DNA of 64,000 nucleotides from Nymphaea colorata (GCF_008831285.2 NC_045141.1:17346106-17410105); one strand, 5' to 3'; positions 49,321 to 62,812 are shown, counted from the first letter of the stretch. Notes: generated by a model from the letters alone, not told the origin. Program-made: numbers and translations.

Positions 49321-50693
49321 AAAGCCAAAGCGGCTATCACTGACTGTTAGCGCATCAAAATACAATTTCAAGTATTTGGATTTTTAAAACAAAACTTTTG
49401 ACGGGTTGTTTTAGCCAATGTATATTTTCCTTCACTTCTCAGTCCCATGATTCCTTAAGCATATTTTAATTTGAGAAATCGGACTTGCCATGCTCAGGAC
49501 CAAAACGAAGATGGAGGGTCTTTTCAAATTCATCTCCTAAGCAATTCCTCGGTGGCTGGAGATACATACATTGGCTACAACAATCTGTCAAAAGTTTTAT
49601 TTTAAAAATCTCAAATACCCCAAATTATATTTTGATGAGCTAACAGTCAAAAGGGACGGCAGCTACTAGTGACTTATAAGTGTTCCTTAGCGGTTTTGGC
49701 TTTTCTTTTGTCTTTTTTAGTCGATTGATGAGCACATATATATATATATATATATTATTTATTTATTTCTTGGCATATGACACTAACACTTATTTGGTGC
49801 ACTGCTAATGACTTTTTTATAAATTTTTCATGTGTTCCAATGATATTTTTAAAAACTTTTCATGTGTGATCAATGGCACCTTTAAAATTTTTTAGTGTGT
49901 TGTTAAGGATTTTTGAGATATTAAAATATAAAATTTTAAAATTTTAAATATGGATGGGCATCAAATCAAATACCCGTGGGTATAAAGTTCGGTTCAACGA
50001 AGGGGCTACCGGCAAGAACTTTTGGGCCAGCCCAATCTCAATTTTGTGAAGCTTTAGGCCATTTCAGACGGGCCCAATGCCAAGTTGTGCTTTGTTTATG
50101 ATTTAATGAATTTAAAAATTAATTAAAGTTATTTTAAATTGATTTTAAATTAAAATCAATAAAATAAAAAAAAGATTGAGATAGCATCGACTGACAGTAC
50201 TGGCAAAATTGATTGTTCACTCTTTCCTGCTTTGCTGAGGCCATCAGATCAATCATCAAGTAATATAAGTAAAAATCTATTTAAATTTAAAGCGGGCACC
50301 GAATCCTTCTGAGCGATCGGTCTCGGTGTTCTCCCTCAGTCCGTCGATTTCTTTATTGTATCTTACCCCTCTCGCAGTAGCAGCACGTGAGTGGACCGCC
50401 ATGGATTTGAGCTGTAATGGGAACATAAGAAGCAACCAGTGAACTGGAAACCATAATGAAAGAACTGTTTGATGACAAGATGTTAGAAAGGAAAGAAAAG
50501 AACTGTTTGAGAACAAGATGTTGAAAAGGAAAGAAAGACAGATCAGAGTTCGGTTGTCAATAATAAATTAATTATCCTGAGGCAAAACCATTGCAATCGC
50601 AATAGATACACAGGGCGTGCTTCTGGGAGCAGATTCCCCATCCCCTTCATCGAAATTCAATAATTAGACATGAAATATCCTTTCCTTCTTCTC

Positions 50694-50755
<62 letters not shown>

Positions 50756-52050
50756 GCCTCATCTACTTCTTGAACAGGAACCTGCAACATAAAACCGAAA
50801 GAAAACTGTGAAGGTGAAATATGACATTCTATTATATGTTATAGCACAAACTGCTTAATGTGATAAATCAATCATTAAAGTTTTCACAATGAATTATCTA
50901 GTCACAGTTAGAATTTACTTATAATTTATGTAACGTTCAAGAAGACCCCATTTAAATAAATCAAGAACAACTATATATCAAATCCATGAAGATATGTATC
51001 AGCTTCTCCCCTTGGAGTTTGTCACATTACGATGATGACTATATATATGTTCTGTGCTGCTTTGCTATTTCCTCGAGATTCACCCCTCCACATGCCTTTT
51101 GCAAGAAAGCCCCGTAGACTGTTCTTTAATCCAGACCCGAATGATCACGGATTTCCTTACAACATGATTGATCTCCCTGCTTTCAAGAAGCCTGCTTGGG
51201 ATACATGTGTTGAACAAGAAGCACAAACATACAAATGAGGTTTCAAAAAATGACTCCCCGTGCTTCCTTGGGTCTGCTTATGAGTTTCCTTTCCTCATCA
51301 TAGCAACAAATTTATCATAATTGATCCTTCTATCCTGTTCACATTAAAAAGCAGCTAACATTCTATTATTACATGCATGCTTAGTGGAAAATTTCCCCCT
51401 TGTAAGACCTTGCTTGAGGAAGAGAGCATTTAGAAGAAAACCAAGTTCTAAAGAAAATTAAGAAATGTTAGTCAATGAAGCATGAGCGGTTAAATTCTCC
51501 ACTCATGAGCTGTTAAATTATCCACCCACGTTAGTCTGAAAGGTCTTTAAATTTGCAACAAACTGATTTTTAATCATATTGTGAAATTCATGATAAGTCA
51601 TCGGGGCCAACCCGCCGATAAGCCATCAGGGCTGACCCGGTGCCTAATTGTTGAGACCGAGTTGGGCTGGATACTAGCTACCTATCGAGTACCTTGCTCA
51701 ATGCTCGAGATTAATTCAAAGTGAAAAGAAAGCCTATTAGTAAAGTGAAGATGCAGAAACCATTGATCGATAGTGCTGACAAAATTAATGGTTAACTGTT
51801 TCCTGCGTTATTAAGACCATCAGTTTTGCCATCAATAGTCGTGTGTCAACCTTTTGTACTGCAAAAAAGGTGTACTGACATACAAATAGTGCATAGCGGA
51901 GGGCCTACTTCCAGGCACCGAAAGACAACTTGGGAGGTAGGATTAGCTTAATCTCATCTGAAAATAGAAAATACTGATGTAAGGAGTAATATTGGTGATG
52001 ATCAAGCTAACTTAAAATACAACCATCAATGGTACTTAATAAATTACCAC
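49321..52050. other. AT-rich spacer with a short unrecognised frame
   Basis: Holds a TA microsatellite (50698-50750). The segments 50180-50240 and 51765-51830 resemble each other (AAAATTGATTGTTCACTCTT against AAAATTAATGGTTAACTGTT). A plus-strand frame at 51032-51238 (68 codons) contains ARKPRRLFFNPDPNDHGFPY, polar and coding-like, but I recognise no family and see no partner exon. Confidence 0.35.
50698..50750. repeat. (TA)n microsatellite
   Basis: A TA run of about 53 bases. Confidence 0.95.
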
Positions 52051-52051
52051 A

Positions 52052-52744
52052 AACAACTTAAGGAGAAAAAGAAGCCATTGATCGGTAATTAAAAGAAATC
52101 AGTAGTCAAGGCAGCAGCACAGGCGATGTCCAACTGGTTCTTGCTTTAGTTGTTTGCAACAATATTCTAGATCGGCACGAATTGGCTCAGTAGCTTTCAC
52201 TGCTATATAAAAACTATAAAGAGCAGTCGTGGGTCTTTCCTGAAACTTGTCTTTCCTTTGAATAATATTTAACATCATTTCTTTCGTGAACGCAGGTTCC
52301 TGAACCATGTTAGTATAACAACGCGACCCATTCCTGAGCTCAGGCCTCTAGTTTGGCGGATCCCCAACTCACCCCATAGCAGTTTCAGCTCAAACTCCAA
52401 AAAGGTTAGAACAAGACAATCATCTTATTAATGAGTTTCTTTTATAAGCCATCGAAGATCTCTCACAATTTTAATATAGACTAAATTTGTAAAGTGTTAT
52501 TGATAGACTAGTGTTTAATTTTTTACTATTTTTTTAATTTTTAGTTGGATCCATAATTGAAAGATAAAATATGATATGCATGCACCAGCTACAGTGCATG
52601 CAATCATTAACGAGGAAATCACGAAGGCATATATCAAATCTGAAGAGGTTGTGAATGCTCACGTTGACCCTCGCAACACTTCGCTGGTGGGTTTCTTTGA
52701 GTGGACGCCGTGGGTTTGAGTCTCATGCGGAAACAAAAGCAAGC
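52052..52744 (-). repeat. Dispersed repeat pair, copy 1 (partner at 63.32 kb)
   Basis: Matches 63318-63845 in the same orientation. Both copies hold a minus-strand frame whose peptide includes RPTTALYSF and KATEPIRADLEYCCKQLKQE (RPTTAIYSF in the partner), and a plus-strand stretch with KAYIKSEEVVNAHVDP (KAYIKTEEVVNAHVDP in the partner). Copy 1 is interrupted at 52313-52504 by a solo terminal repeat. The frame is short, and the protein family is not recognised. Confidence 0.65.
52313..52504 (-). mobile_element. Solo terminal repeat of the TRIM-like family
   Basis: Inserted in the dispersed repeat: the partner copy at 63574 runs straight from CATGTTAG into the distal sequence, while here about 190 bases intervene. 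Read on the minus strand it aligns from end to end with the third repeat at 9643-9844, sharing AATTGTGAGAGATCTT/AATTGTGACAAATCTT and GAAACTGCTATGGGGTGA/TAAAACTGCTATGGGGCAA, and it ends GGGTCGCGTTGTTATA. Confidence 0.7.
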
Positions 52745-53384
52745 TGTCAATTGGAAACAATGGTCATCTGTCTCGGGATGCGTTGGATGGATCTTCTTCA
52801 AATGGATCCCATCATCACCGTCGGGCGGGCCATGTGAAGTACGCTTAACTCTAGGGGTTGTGCCCAACACAGACGGCCTCTGTGGCCGCCATCTGGCCAT
52901 GTGAAGCATGATATTATACGCTGCTCCTTGTTAGATGTCATTAAAAATGCATATCTTTGTAAGTCAAAATCTAAATAGGCTCCTTAGAGGGATGGAAGGA
53001 AGGAAGGGTGAAAGCTTCACATGAAAATACTTCTCCTACTCACTCTACCAAAATAGTCTGATCCATGGGTTTAACTACATTGGTAGGATGTGGGTCCTAA
53101 GAAATTAAAATCAATAAGCCTATGTTTGTTACCTTATATTGGGATATGAGGTGATCGAAGATTTCACTAATACCATTTGCAATTATTGAGCATCTAAGAG
53201 CTGGCCACTCTCCACCCTCCTTTCAGATATGAGTTTTTCTTGGGTTCCGTTGAAATCCATACCATCAAAGTTTATTGTATGTTTTAAATAGTGGGTCTCA
53301 CAAAGTGTAGAATTCACATTAGCTTTAGGTTTGTGATTAAAAGCCATCAAGCATACCTTAATGTAATTTGTTCATGATGTCAAT

Positions 53385-53820
53385 GGATTGGATTCAAATC
53401 AGACATACTCTTGACTATATTTGATTTTTTGGATATTCATATATTTGAATTAGAATTTGGATTGGAATAAGAATGAAGGAAAATTATATCTGAATTCGAA
53501 ATCCAATTTTACAATCCAAAACAGATTTGAGTCCGATTGTTTACATTTATATTTGAATCTGAATTTTCTTGCCGATTTTCAAAACTGTAAAAGCGTTGGA
53601 TATAAGATATTTATTTAAAACTGAATCTGATCTAGATCCGATCAAATATTTATGTACATCCCAATTCGAATCCAAATCCGATTGGATGACATTTCTTAAA
53701 TCTAAATCCAAATCGATTTCTTAATTGGATGTAAATTTTTCTTCGTATCCAATTTTTTTGGAACCCTTCAATCGAACGGATATCCAATTCAAGTCGGATA
53801 TATTAACATCCCTAAGACAT
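53385..53820. repeat. Dispersed GGATTTGAATTCG-rich repeat (copy B)
   Basis: Homologue of 35480-35900. The left end GATGTCAATGGATTGG and the right end read on the minus strand, GGGATGTTAATATATCC, form an imperfect inverted repeat. Confidence 0.55.
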
Positions 53821-56800
53821 TTGATTGCTCATATAGCCATAACTGCCCAAAAAAGTTTTTTTGTGGAGGAGCACCAACTCAAAAAATCTTGGACCCTAGT
53901 AGAATAAGGGATACCAATATATAAAAAGTGGAGCTGATCTTTTGATCATGGCAAATATGCAGGGGAAACATAAAAAGAATACATCTGCTTGTGGCACATA
54001 CATCTAACTGCTCACATGCATTATCCTGATTCCCTCATCTTATGCGATCTCATCAACAAGATAAAAAAGCTGTTCATTGGCAGAATGGTCCTGTGCTTTG
54101 GAATCTGCATGGACGTCCGTTTCGCTCTCAGATAACATCGTCGTCCACTTGGTTAGAAGTTAATGGCTTAAAACCTTATAATTAGACACAAAAAGTTCGA
54201 GTTGATCAATAGGGTTAAGAGTACTTCACTGAGCGTGTGTGGCAAAAGATTGCCTGTTAAAAAAGGAAGAAACGTCGTTTTGTCTGTTCAGTTTAACGAA
54301 ACGATCGCAGGCGTTTCCGCCCAAGTGATCTAAAAGTTCCAGACCAAGTGATTTAAAAGGTTCCCGATGTTAACACCCACTTCGTCTCCCTTATGGAGGC
54401 CTTTAAGGAAGGCAGCATTATGCCATCGACAGCGGAGCTTTTCCCTTCTTTCCCCCTGAAAGGCGTAACGAAACACCGATTATCTGCCAAAAAGTGAACA
54501 ATAAAATCTTAGTAAAAGGTTTCTATTGTAAAGAGAAAGTAGGTAAGGAAACATACGCTTGTTGAAGTACTACAGCATAGTCAGATGCAAATCGAGATGG
54601 CTTCCGATGCGATTCTGGTCTGGGATTGCAAGATACAAACTGTTGGCATCCCAATGATCACTGAACCATTAAAAAAGAATTAACTATTCTTTTTGTAGGC
54701 CTCCAATCTTCGGATCTATCAAATACAACCTATAAACTATTCTTCAAATTTTACAAAAAAAAAAAATAAGAACGTTATGGGCGAAGTGTTGCGATATGGG
54801 CAGGTATGTATCAGCCGATATGCTGCCATACCGTTTTCCACTACATTGATCCAAAACTATAAGAGGCCTTTTCTCTATATATGTCCAAGTGCGAAGCCTG
54901 AACAAACGCAAGGGCCGGTTTCTTATAGTGGGGAGAGCTACAGTTATCAGATGGGCAGTAATAGTCGAATTCTTTTGGAAATGATTCCTTAAGAAAGCTC
55001 GAGCATCGGTTGCAGTTTGAATTCGAAACTGGGAAAGATTGAAAAAACTTTTAACCAACTTTGTAAGGGTTGAGGACTGAGTTTTCCTTCAAGTTTAAGA
55101 AAGAAAACAGTTGTCGACCCACGGGGTGTTTGGTTGCCTCTGTGAAAAGCAATTATATATTGATCAATTGATGAGAGATATGACGTGCTGGCTGTTTTTG
55201 TTCATTTGGAGGAAGCAGGTTGTCTCTCTGATTCCAACGACGATTTCAAGCCTCTGAGACATGAACAAATTCTTACATAATCATGGAGACACCGGCACCC
55301 TTAATCTCCGCACCTTATGGACGGGCCAAATTATATAGTTGCTTGCTTTGAGGGTCGGTCTCCTTCTTTTACGGTTCTTAGGCGAATTAAATGCTAAAGA
55401 AGTGCATCCATGGATCCAAAGGTTGAGCTCCACCGCAACCTTTCCCTATAAGGAAAACAGCAATTTTGCTGGGATAACGTGTCATATTTTGAAAAAAAGG
55501 GAAATTATGTTGGTAATAATTTTTATGGTTTTCTTTTGTTTATGAGATACAGTACAACATTCTTTTGGGGATAAATCTTGGTGTTTTCAGGATTTCCTAA
55601 GTAAACTTAGGTTTCATATTGATTAGTCATTATGAGAAAAGTATAGACATGCCATTGCCGTAACCGCATTCATTTCTCCGTTGGGATAAGCAAAACCACG
55701 AGGAGATATGGATCTATCACTTATAGAGAGAAATAAGGTAATTAGAGAGAAATAAGGTAATTGAGAGAGAAATGAAAATAACATTAACCTAAGTCCAACA
55801 AAAACTTGAACCTGAAAAAGAAATCACATTTAAAAGTCAGTTTTAATTATTGTAAGAAGTTGAAGATACTATCATTTCCCCATAGGTTAGGAGAAATTAG
55901 CCAGACATTATACAAAATAGAAGATGCCATGCACTGAACTGAGCCTCATTCCTATAAATAATATTGTTCCTGGAGTTTCAAATGACCCACCAAAAAGTAA
56001 TTGAAGAAAGTAAATATCATGTTGTTTTCTGCATCTCAAATTGCAACTGGAATTCAGTAGAGAACAGAGAGATATTTCTCATACCCGTAGAAGCAGAAAA
56101 GGTTCAACAGGTTTATCTCTTCTCATCATTACGGAGATACAGTCGTCCACATTCGGCGTTATTTTGACAGATGAGTTCTAATGGATGAAACAGCAAGCCA
56201 ACATGAACTTAGAAACCATCTTTCTTAATTTTCTAGAATATTAACTACATCTTTTATAAGAGTTCCCGTTACACCAGCCAACTTCTTTTATTAGACTTCC
56301 TGCTACAGAAGTTCATAGTCATTCTCGTTGCTTACTAAGAGGAAGTCCCCTCATTTTTTAATCTGAAAAGCAAAGGTTCTGGTGTAACAGAGACTCCGCT
56401 CCTTGAGCTTCTTCTCTCTTCTGGTCAGTCATCCGTTCTACGTGTTAGTTCTTTCTCATTAAAGTGTCTCTTTTCACGTCTCGGACGCTTAATTAGTCAA
56501 GGGACAAAACACTTGCAACAACGGATCAAATACTTAAGTATTGAGTTCATCTGTAACATGGTTGGTGCCATTGTTTGAAAGAAGGAAATGTTGCTGTAAA
56601 GTTGTTAACGTTACAAAGTACTTATCTTTCGGATCATCGATTTTTCAGGCTCATAACGTACTAGAAAGCATGACATTTTGGGCTATACCAATGCAGGGCT
56701 ATACCAAGGCATCAAGTTATTCATCGGTTCCAACGGAACTGCCTGAAACTGAAACGCTTCTCCCAACATGGCTGCAGTTAATTTATTGAATCCAAATTAT

Positions 56801-57454
56801 TGTATAATGCTTTTGGGAGGTAAATGCTGTTGATAAACCCGTCATATCCTCCAACTCCAATGGATGACACCCTTGTTCATCTAATCATCTAATCAAATTC
56901 CCCACTTTTTTTATTGCTTTGTATGGCATTGAACAGAGCCGCAGCCAGAGTTTACAAATCCAAACAGCATTGGTGACAGAATGGGAGCCAACAGCTAGCA
57001 ACTGCATGCCAACTATCATACAGATGCAAAAAATCCTGCCGAAAAAATTACACCTAGTCTGCGTTTGTTCCTCCCTGCTTGCATTACTCAAGGTTTGATG
57101 GCAAAATGTAATGCCATTTGGCATTTGCCATCTCCCCTCGAAAATGTCCTTTCTGATATTAGCAATCAAGAAATTCAATCTCTTTTTCTTCAAGCGTCCA
57201 GGACAAAAAGACAACTCTCATCTGGCTTCGAATACTATCTTTAGAAAGCAGCAGCAGAGTTTGACAATCCTCAAAAGCACCCAACTACATGTCTACGGAT
57301 GCTGCCTGCTGTGCACCTCCAACCTCTTGTAGAGACTCTAAGTCTGTTAAATTTTTAATCTCACTACTCGGTCTATCTTAAACCTATTACCATTCCCCAT
57401 ATTAGTTGAATCAACAAAGCCTAGACCATTGTTGATGACACTGACAGTTTCATT

Positions 57455-58266
57455 TAAGCCTAGGCACCGGGCTGGCCACCGCCGGGTACCCGGTACCCAG
57501 CATGACTCGGGTTCGGTCCTTGAAAATTTGCTTATCAGGCTTACATTATCGGGCCTGGCCCGGCCCGATAACTAACAGGTCGGGCTCAAACCCATGACTG
57601 TGATCGTTGGGGGCCCGGGAAGCCCGACAATTTTTTTTTTCAAAAATAAACTTATGTTAAGCTTTTTCGTTGTTCTTCATTCACGACTACTTCCCGCTGC
57701 CTTTGAACTCTCTGCCTCTCCTCCTCATTTCCTTGTTGTTCTTCCTTTCCAAATCCATCACCTTCCTCACCATCGCCGCTATTTTCTCCCTCCCCACCAT
57801 CTTCATATCATCTTGCTGTTGCAACTTTGGTCTACCGCAATGGGGAAAGGAAGGGCACGTCAGCAGATATGCCCTCGGTGGTGAAGTTTTAGCCCCAGTG
57901 GGTGAAGAAGCCGCCAACGGAGGGATGAGAGAGTTCATTCATCTGCCCGCACCAGGGCACCACCAGCCCCTTGCCACCGAAATCCTCCTTCGCCAGCTAA
58001 TTCTGCTCGCACATGATCCACAGAAAGGGGCACCCGCTTGCTCAGAGGCCCTTCACGGCAGCAGGGTAAAGCTAGAAAGTTGGGGGAGAGAGGGAACAGG
58101 TGTGGCCCGACCCGTTAATAATTGGGCCGGGCTGGGCCTTGGGCATAAATCAAAGCCCGAGGCCCGATAATGCATGGGCCCGGCCTGGCCCATTTCCAAT
58201 ACCAGACTTCGATTTTATATTTTTATCAGGTCGGGCCGGGCCCGGCCGGCCCGATGCCCAACCCTA
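57455..58266. mobile_element. hAT-like non-autonomous element, 812 bp
   Basis: Present in copy B and absent from the matching place in copy A (near 38725). The left end TAAGCCTAGGCACCGGGC and the right end read on the minus strand, TAGGGTTGGGCATCGGGC, are imperfect inverted repeats. The flanks GTTTCATT (57447-57454) and ATTCCATT (58267-58274) match at 6 of 8 positions, fitting an aged 8-bp duplication. The arms are extremely rich in GGGCCGGGC/GGCCCGG. The middle is open on both strands (plus 57670-58170, minus 57687-57938), with no hAT transposase motif. The plus frame has a long hydrophobic stretch that may be chance or captured host DNA. Confidence 0.75.
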
Positions 58267-59491
58267 ATTCCATTACTCAGGGTTCACTAAATGCAACATT
58301 TCAAGATTACATATTACGAACTATTTATGAGAAGCATTGCCGCATCCACGATCCCCATCATGTAAGCCATTCTCTGCTCTTTTCCATTTTTTTCCTTTTA
58401 CTGAATGGTCTAAACTGCAAGATCTGACAGTGACCCTGCAAGGACCACGCCATGAGAAAGCTCAACGTACAGATCGCTGAAATTGGGACTTGCTCCTCCA
58501 AGTATTAAAGTATAGCTGCAAACGCCAAGGCAGCAGCCACAGAAACATTAATCTGCTGATGGCTTGGATGCTTGCTTATTATGCTTCAGAATGATGCCAT
58601 TTAGTTGCATCGCATGTCAAGCGCACAATATTGCCAAAAGAAGTTGCCATTTGAAACAAACTAGATAAATTCCTTCCCGTGCCAATCAGAAACTTGAAAC
58701 TACCTGCTCCAGGAAACGTCAGAATCACATTGTTCTTGGAATTTCTAGCTGTGGAACTGTGCAAACTAGTTCACTTGATACAGAACACAAACGAGAGTTT
58801 TTACATCTTCTCACGACCTGTAGCAGATATGAAAAGGAAGACCCCAGGAGTCAGAAGAGCATGATCAGAAAGGCATCTGAATTTGAACTGGGATGAAATT
58901 GCTGGAAAAAGACAGAACAAAAGGCTGACTTCACAAGAAACGAGTTAGTTGCAACCAACTTTGTCCACTTACTAAGCAACAAATGCAAACAACATCAGCA
59001 ACGAACATTCAAGAACCTGTACAATTGCCTCCTTGACGTCTCATGAAAAAAGACTTCAGGCAATGAGTTACAGATCACAGAATATGAGCACTCCAGTTTT
59101 ATCTGGATCCATTTAATAAAAAATTACCAACATGTATTGAAGGCCCATGTCCACACCGGCAATTATAAGCAGCTCCATCAGATTCAGCACACTCAGGATG
59201 AGTATACCTCAAATAATAGAAGCAAATATGAGACACTTAAAATGCCACTGTAAAAGGAACATTGCAGTATTTCATCGTCAACTAGCGTTCAGTTTCTAAA
59301 GAGAAGTGCGTAGAGAAGACAATTCAACGTTTTAAGACATGTAAAAGCTTAGATAAGAGGAAAGTAGAATGTTACTTGCAAAACATAATATTGTGAAAAA
59401 AAAATGTAGCAGTGGCCGTCTTAATAATTTGTCCTTTATATAGATAAATAGTGGTGGGGGAGCAAAACTGTAATCTCGCAAGAGAAAACTG

Positions 59492-60870
59492 ATAAGATCT
59501 ATGGAACGCGTGGGCATGGCATCTACAATGGTGGTAGGGATAGAGGCCGTAATGGAGGAAGAGGTAACTATGGATAAAATAATAATACTAACAAGTCTAG
59601 TCAAGGAGTAACTTGTCAATATTGTGGCAGAAAAAATCATACACCTCACAATGTTATGATATTCCAAAAGCATTTATGCCCATGACACTCAACATGGGAA
59701 AATCCCATAATGCATCTAGTAGCTGAGAAAATGTCAGCAATACTCAAGACTCAGCTTGGTATCTAGACACAGGTGCCTCCCACCATGTGACAAATTCAGA
59801 ACAAGATATGCAAGGTAGAGTTCCCTATCATGGTTCTAATTCTATTATAGTTGGCAATGGTAGTAAGATGCAAACTAAAAATATAGGAAACGTGTACCTA
59901 CCTAGCAAAACGACATCCTTTGTTTTGAAAAATGTGTTGCATGCTCCTAAAGCATCTTATGTCAGTAGCAAGGTTTACCAAAGACAATCAATGCTCTATT
60001 AAATTTTCCTCTAATGGTTTTATTGTTAAGAATATGCAGATGTGCAAGATTCTTCACACAGGGCCGCTTGAGAAAGGAGGACTCTACAGATGGACGAGAG
60101 AAATGAAGGACTCTACTACCAACCCTATCAGTATTAGAGATGACGATCAATTAAAGGATGCTAATACTTCTTTGGTTTCTCAAAATTCTTACTCAGATTT
60201 TTAGTTATGGCATTCGCGTCTAGGACATGCTCACTTTCAGTTGTTAAACTCGTTGAAAGTTGCTGGTTTAATTTCTGCTGATGAAAGACATAAATTAGAT
60301 TTTTGTTCTTCATGTGTGCTTGGAAAAATGCATAAAATTCCTTTCCCTAAAGCTGAGTTTCATACAACCAAACCTCTTGAAGTGTTACATGTTGATCTTT
60401 GGGGGCCAACACCATGTGTTTCACGAAAAGGGTACATGTATTATTTCTTAATGGTTGACGACTACTCTTGCTTCTCATGGATCTTTTTCTTGTCAAAGAA
60501 AAATGATATGCTTCCATGTTTTAAAACCTTTTTAAGCATAGTAGAGCGTCAACTTGAAACAAAAAAAGAAAATTTTCCATTCAGATGAAGAAGGAGAATT
60601 CATTGGCAAAAAATTTAGCACAATTCTTGAAAATCAAGGTATTCATTGATGGATAACATGCCCTTACACATTCCAGCAGAACGAGATAGTAAAAAGGAAG
60701 CATAGACATCTGGTAAAAGTGTGACTCACCATGATTATTCATGCCAATATGCCACAAAAGTTTTGGTTTGATGCTTTTAAAACTATTGTTCATCTTATTA
60801 ACAAGTTGCCTATTGCAGACTTGTATGAGAAGCTCTTGCATGAAATTCCCAACTATAATCTAGAACCGTC
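59492..60870 (+). mobile_element. Copia LTR retrotransposon, broken gag-protease-integrase fragment
   Basis: Plus-strand pieces in the order of a Copia polyprotein. The gag zinc knuckle CQYCGRKNHTPHN lies near 59612-59650. A protease segment has WYLDTGASHHVTNSE at about 59758-59802. A gag-pre-integrase block has LWHSRLGHAHFQLLNSLKVA from about 60205. The integrase start contains HVDLWGPTPCVSRKGYMYYF and DDYSCFSWIFF at about 60389-60490. After a frame change come HSDEEGEF and QNEIVKRKH, the middle and end of the integrase core. Stops and frameshifts break it several times. There is no reverse transcriptase, RNase H or LTR, so it is inactive. Confidence 0.85.
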
Positions 60871-62812
60871 TATCCATTGAATGGGCCTAGACGTGCTTCA
60901 AATTTCAATGTAATGAGATTGAATCTAAAAGATTCTAACGGCTGTTTGCCTGCGGACCTTGGCTCTGTAAAGGTGCCATCCCTTACATTTGATGAGAAAA
61001 AATTCTCTAGTGCCAGGGAAAATTGTCACTTTTCATGCTGTAAACTTTTTTTTATAATAATTATAATTGCCATATACTGTCGACACTAACATCTGAAGTA
61101 AATGTGGCTAGCAGCCGACAATGGCCCTTTTTATTTGCCATAAAAAGAACTTTATGACACCCTTTTAGGAAGCCATAAAAAAGATTTTCAATGTCATGAA
61201 AACTATTGAATGAAAAAGGAGACGACAATTGGTTCAGTTCACTATCAACCTGCGTTCGCAGGACAGAGTATTTTAAATATTATTCAAAGAAAGGATGGGT
61301 TTGATGGTGAAATTGTTTATATGCGCCCTTGCACGAATTTTTTGAGTTGAGTATGGTTGTGACGAAAATTCCCCCATTTACATAGAAAAAGAAAATTTTT
61401 TTGGAAGACAAAAATAAAAAATAACTATAATATAACGGACATATATTTTTTGGGACGTTCTCTGTCTTTTTGTTTTTTGGTTACATTTTCGCCCTTCTCC
61501 TACCAATGTCAGTCTTCCTTGATTCATGAGCTTTCATCTGAGTAGAAGCTTCTTTTACCTTATGCATGACTATTCAAAGTCCTCTAGCTTGGCAGTGAGA
61601 TTTTATTCCTGAAATTATGGAGACATGGATTTGCATTCTCATTCTAAAAACAGGTCGGGTGTAATTTACCTGGATTTTAATATCATGAATTTCTATCCCG
61701 TGTTTGTCGAACATTTGGGGAAAAAAATTGAACAATTAAAAAAGTTGGTAGACAACATAACTTTTAAATGATGGGCAACGAGCCAAAGAGCGTCCCATTC
61801 CCATGCACAATTAAGAGTTCTGATCGTTCTTTCACAAGCATCCTACAGCAGTGTCATAAAAAAAAACGTTACTTTTTAAAAAAAAGGGAAAAAAACGCAA
61901 AAAATGAATCGCCAAAAAAAAGGGAAAAATAGTGTTTTTTCCAAAAAACAGCAAAATGAAAAAATGCATAAAAAGGTGATTTTTGCGTTTTTTTTAAATC
62001 GAGATTTTTGTTTTCAGGCTATGGCATGGATTGTAATTTTTAAAAATTTTAAATGGTAACTTTGTAAAAACAAATCGCTAAAATGTAAAACGTTAAAAAC
62101 ATTTTATCGGCAGAGGAAAAAAAACAACTCAACCTGGTTTAGGGTTTTTGTTGTTTAAAATTGAGGAAACTCGAAACATGAACATTTCCAACTTCTTTCA
62201 ACATTCTTGACCTACCGGCAGAGTGCACCTGCGTGCATCTATTGAGTGCATGGGAGGAGCCAAGGTTGGGGGATGTAAATTTTAGAAATTTAGCTTGTCT
62301 AATATAAAAATTTTGAAAAATGATATTTCGGCTTCAATTACAATTTAAAAACTTTAATTCGGCCTCCCTAATGAAAAATCTCTAGGTCTCTCCCTGATTG
62401 GGTGGCTTATTTTGAGCAGCATCTAAACGAAACCTCCAACGGCTGAGTACATTTTTTGGCACCCAGCAAATCTCCAAGGTCTGTCCTTGCGCAGGTAGGA
62501 TTTGATTTGGTTTTTTCAGTTGATTTGCAGATTTGCCTTGGATTTTTTGAGGTAAGCAATTCTTCAAAGATAGGACATGTAACATTTTATTTTTTTCTGC
62601 CTTGACTTGGTTTATTTATTTGGAGCATGGTATTCTGATCTTTTTTGAACATTTGAGTATGGACATCAGGTCACTTTATGTTCCAGCAAAGTACCTCGCC
62701 TTGACAAGAAGGTCTTTGAAACGTCATATTCTCCCAATTGTTCATGTGTGGGTATATATATATTATAGTTTTAACATAACTGTATTTAATACTTAGTAGA
62801 ACTTTTTTTTAA
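60871..62812. other. AT-rich spacer with repeat debris
   Basis: No gene. At 61240-61315 lies a short inverted fragment of the 52.05/63.32-kb repeat (AACCTGCGTTC and TTTTAAATATTATTCAAAG). At 61858-62105 is A/T-rich low-complexity DNA with repeated AAAAAACGCAAAAA/TTTTTGCGTTTTTT words, similar in style to 29340-29520. Confidence 0.5.

Larger units (their letters stand above)
52745..59490. repeat. Segmental duplication, copy B
   Basis: Direct repeat of copy A (34620-39955). It is longer because it keeps about 550 bases deleted from A and has gained an 812-bp hAT-like element (57455-58266). Homology to A stops at about 59490, after AATCTCGCAAGAGAAAACT, where Copia sequence begins. In copy A the homologous DNA continues into non-Copia sequence. 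The short exon-like minus-strand pieces seen in A are also here, for example NCRCGHGPSIHVGNFLL near 59130-59190 and LYVELSHGVVLAG near 58440-58500. Confidence 0.85.
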
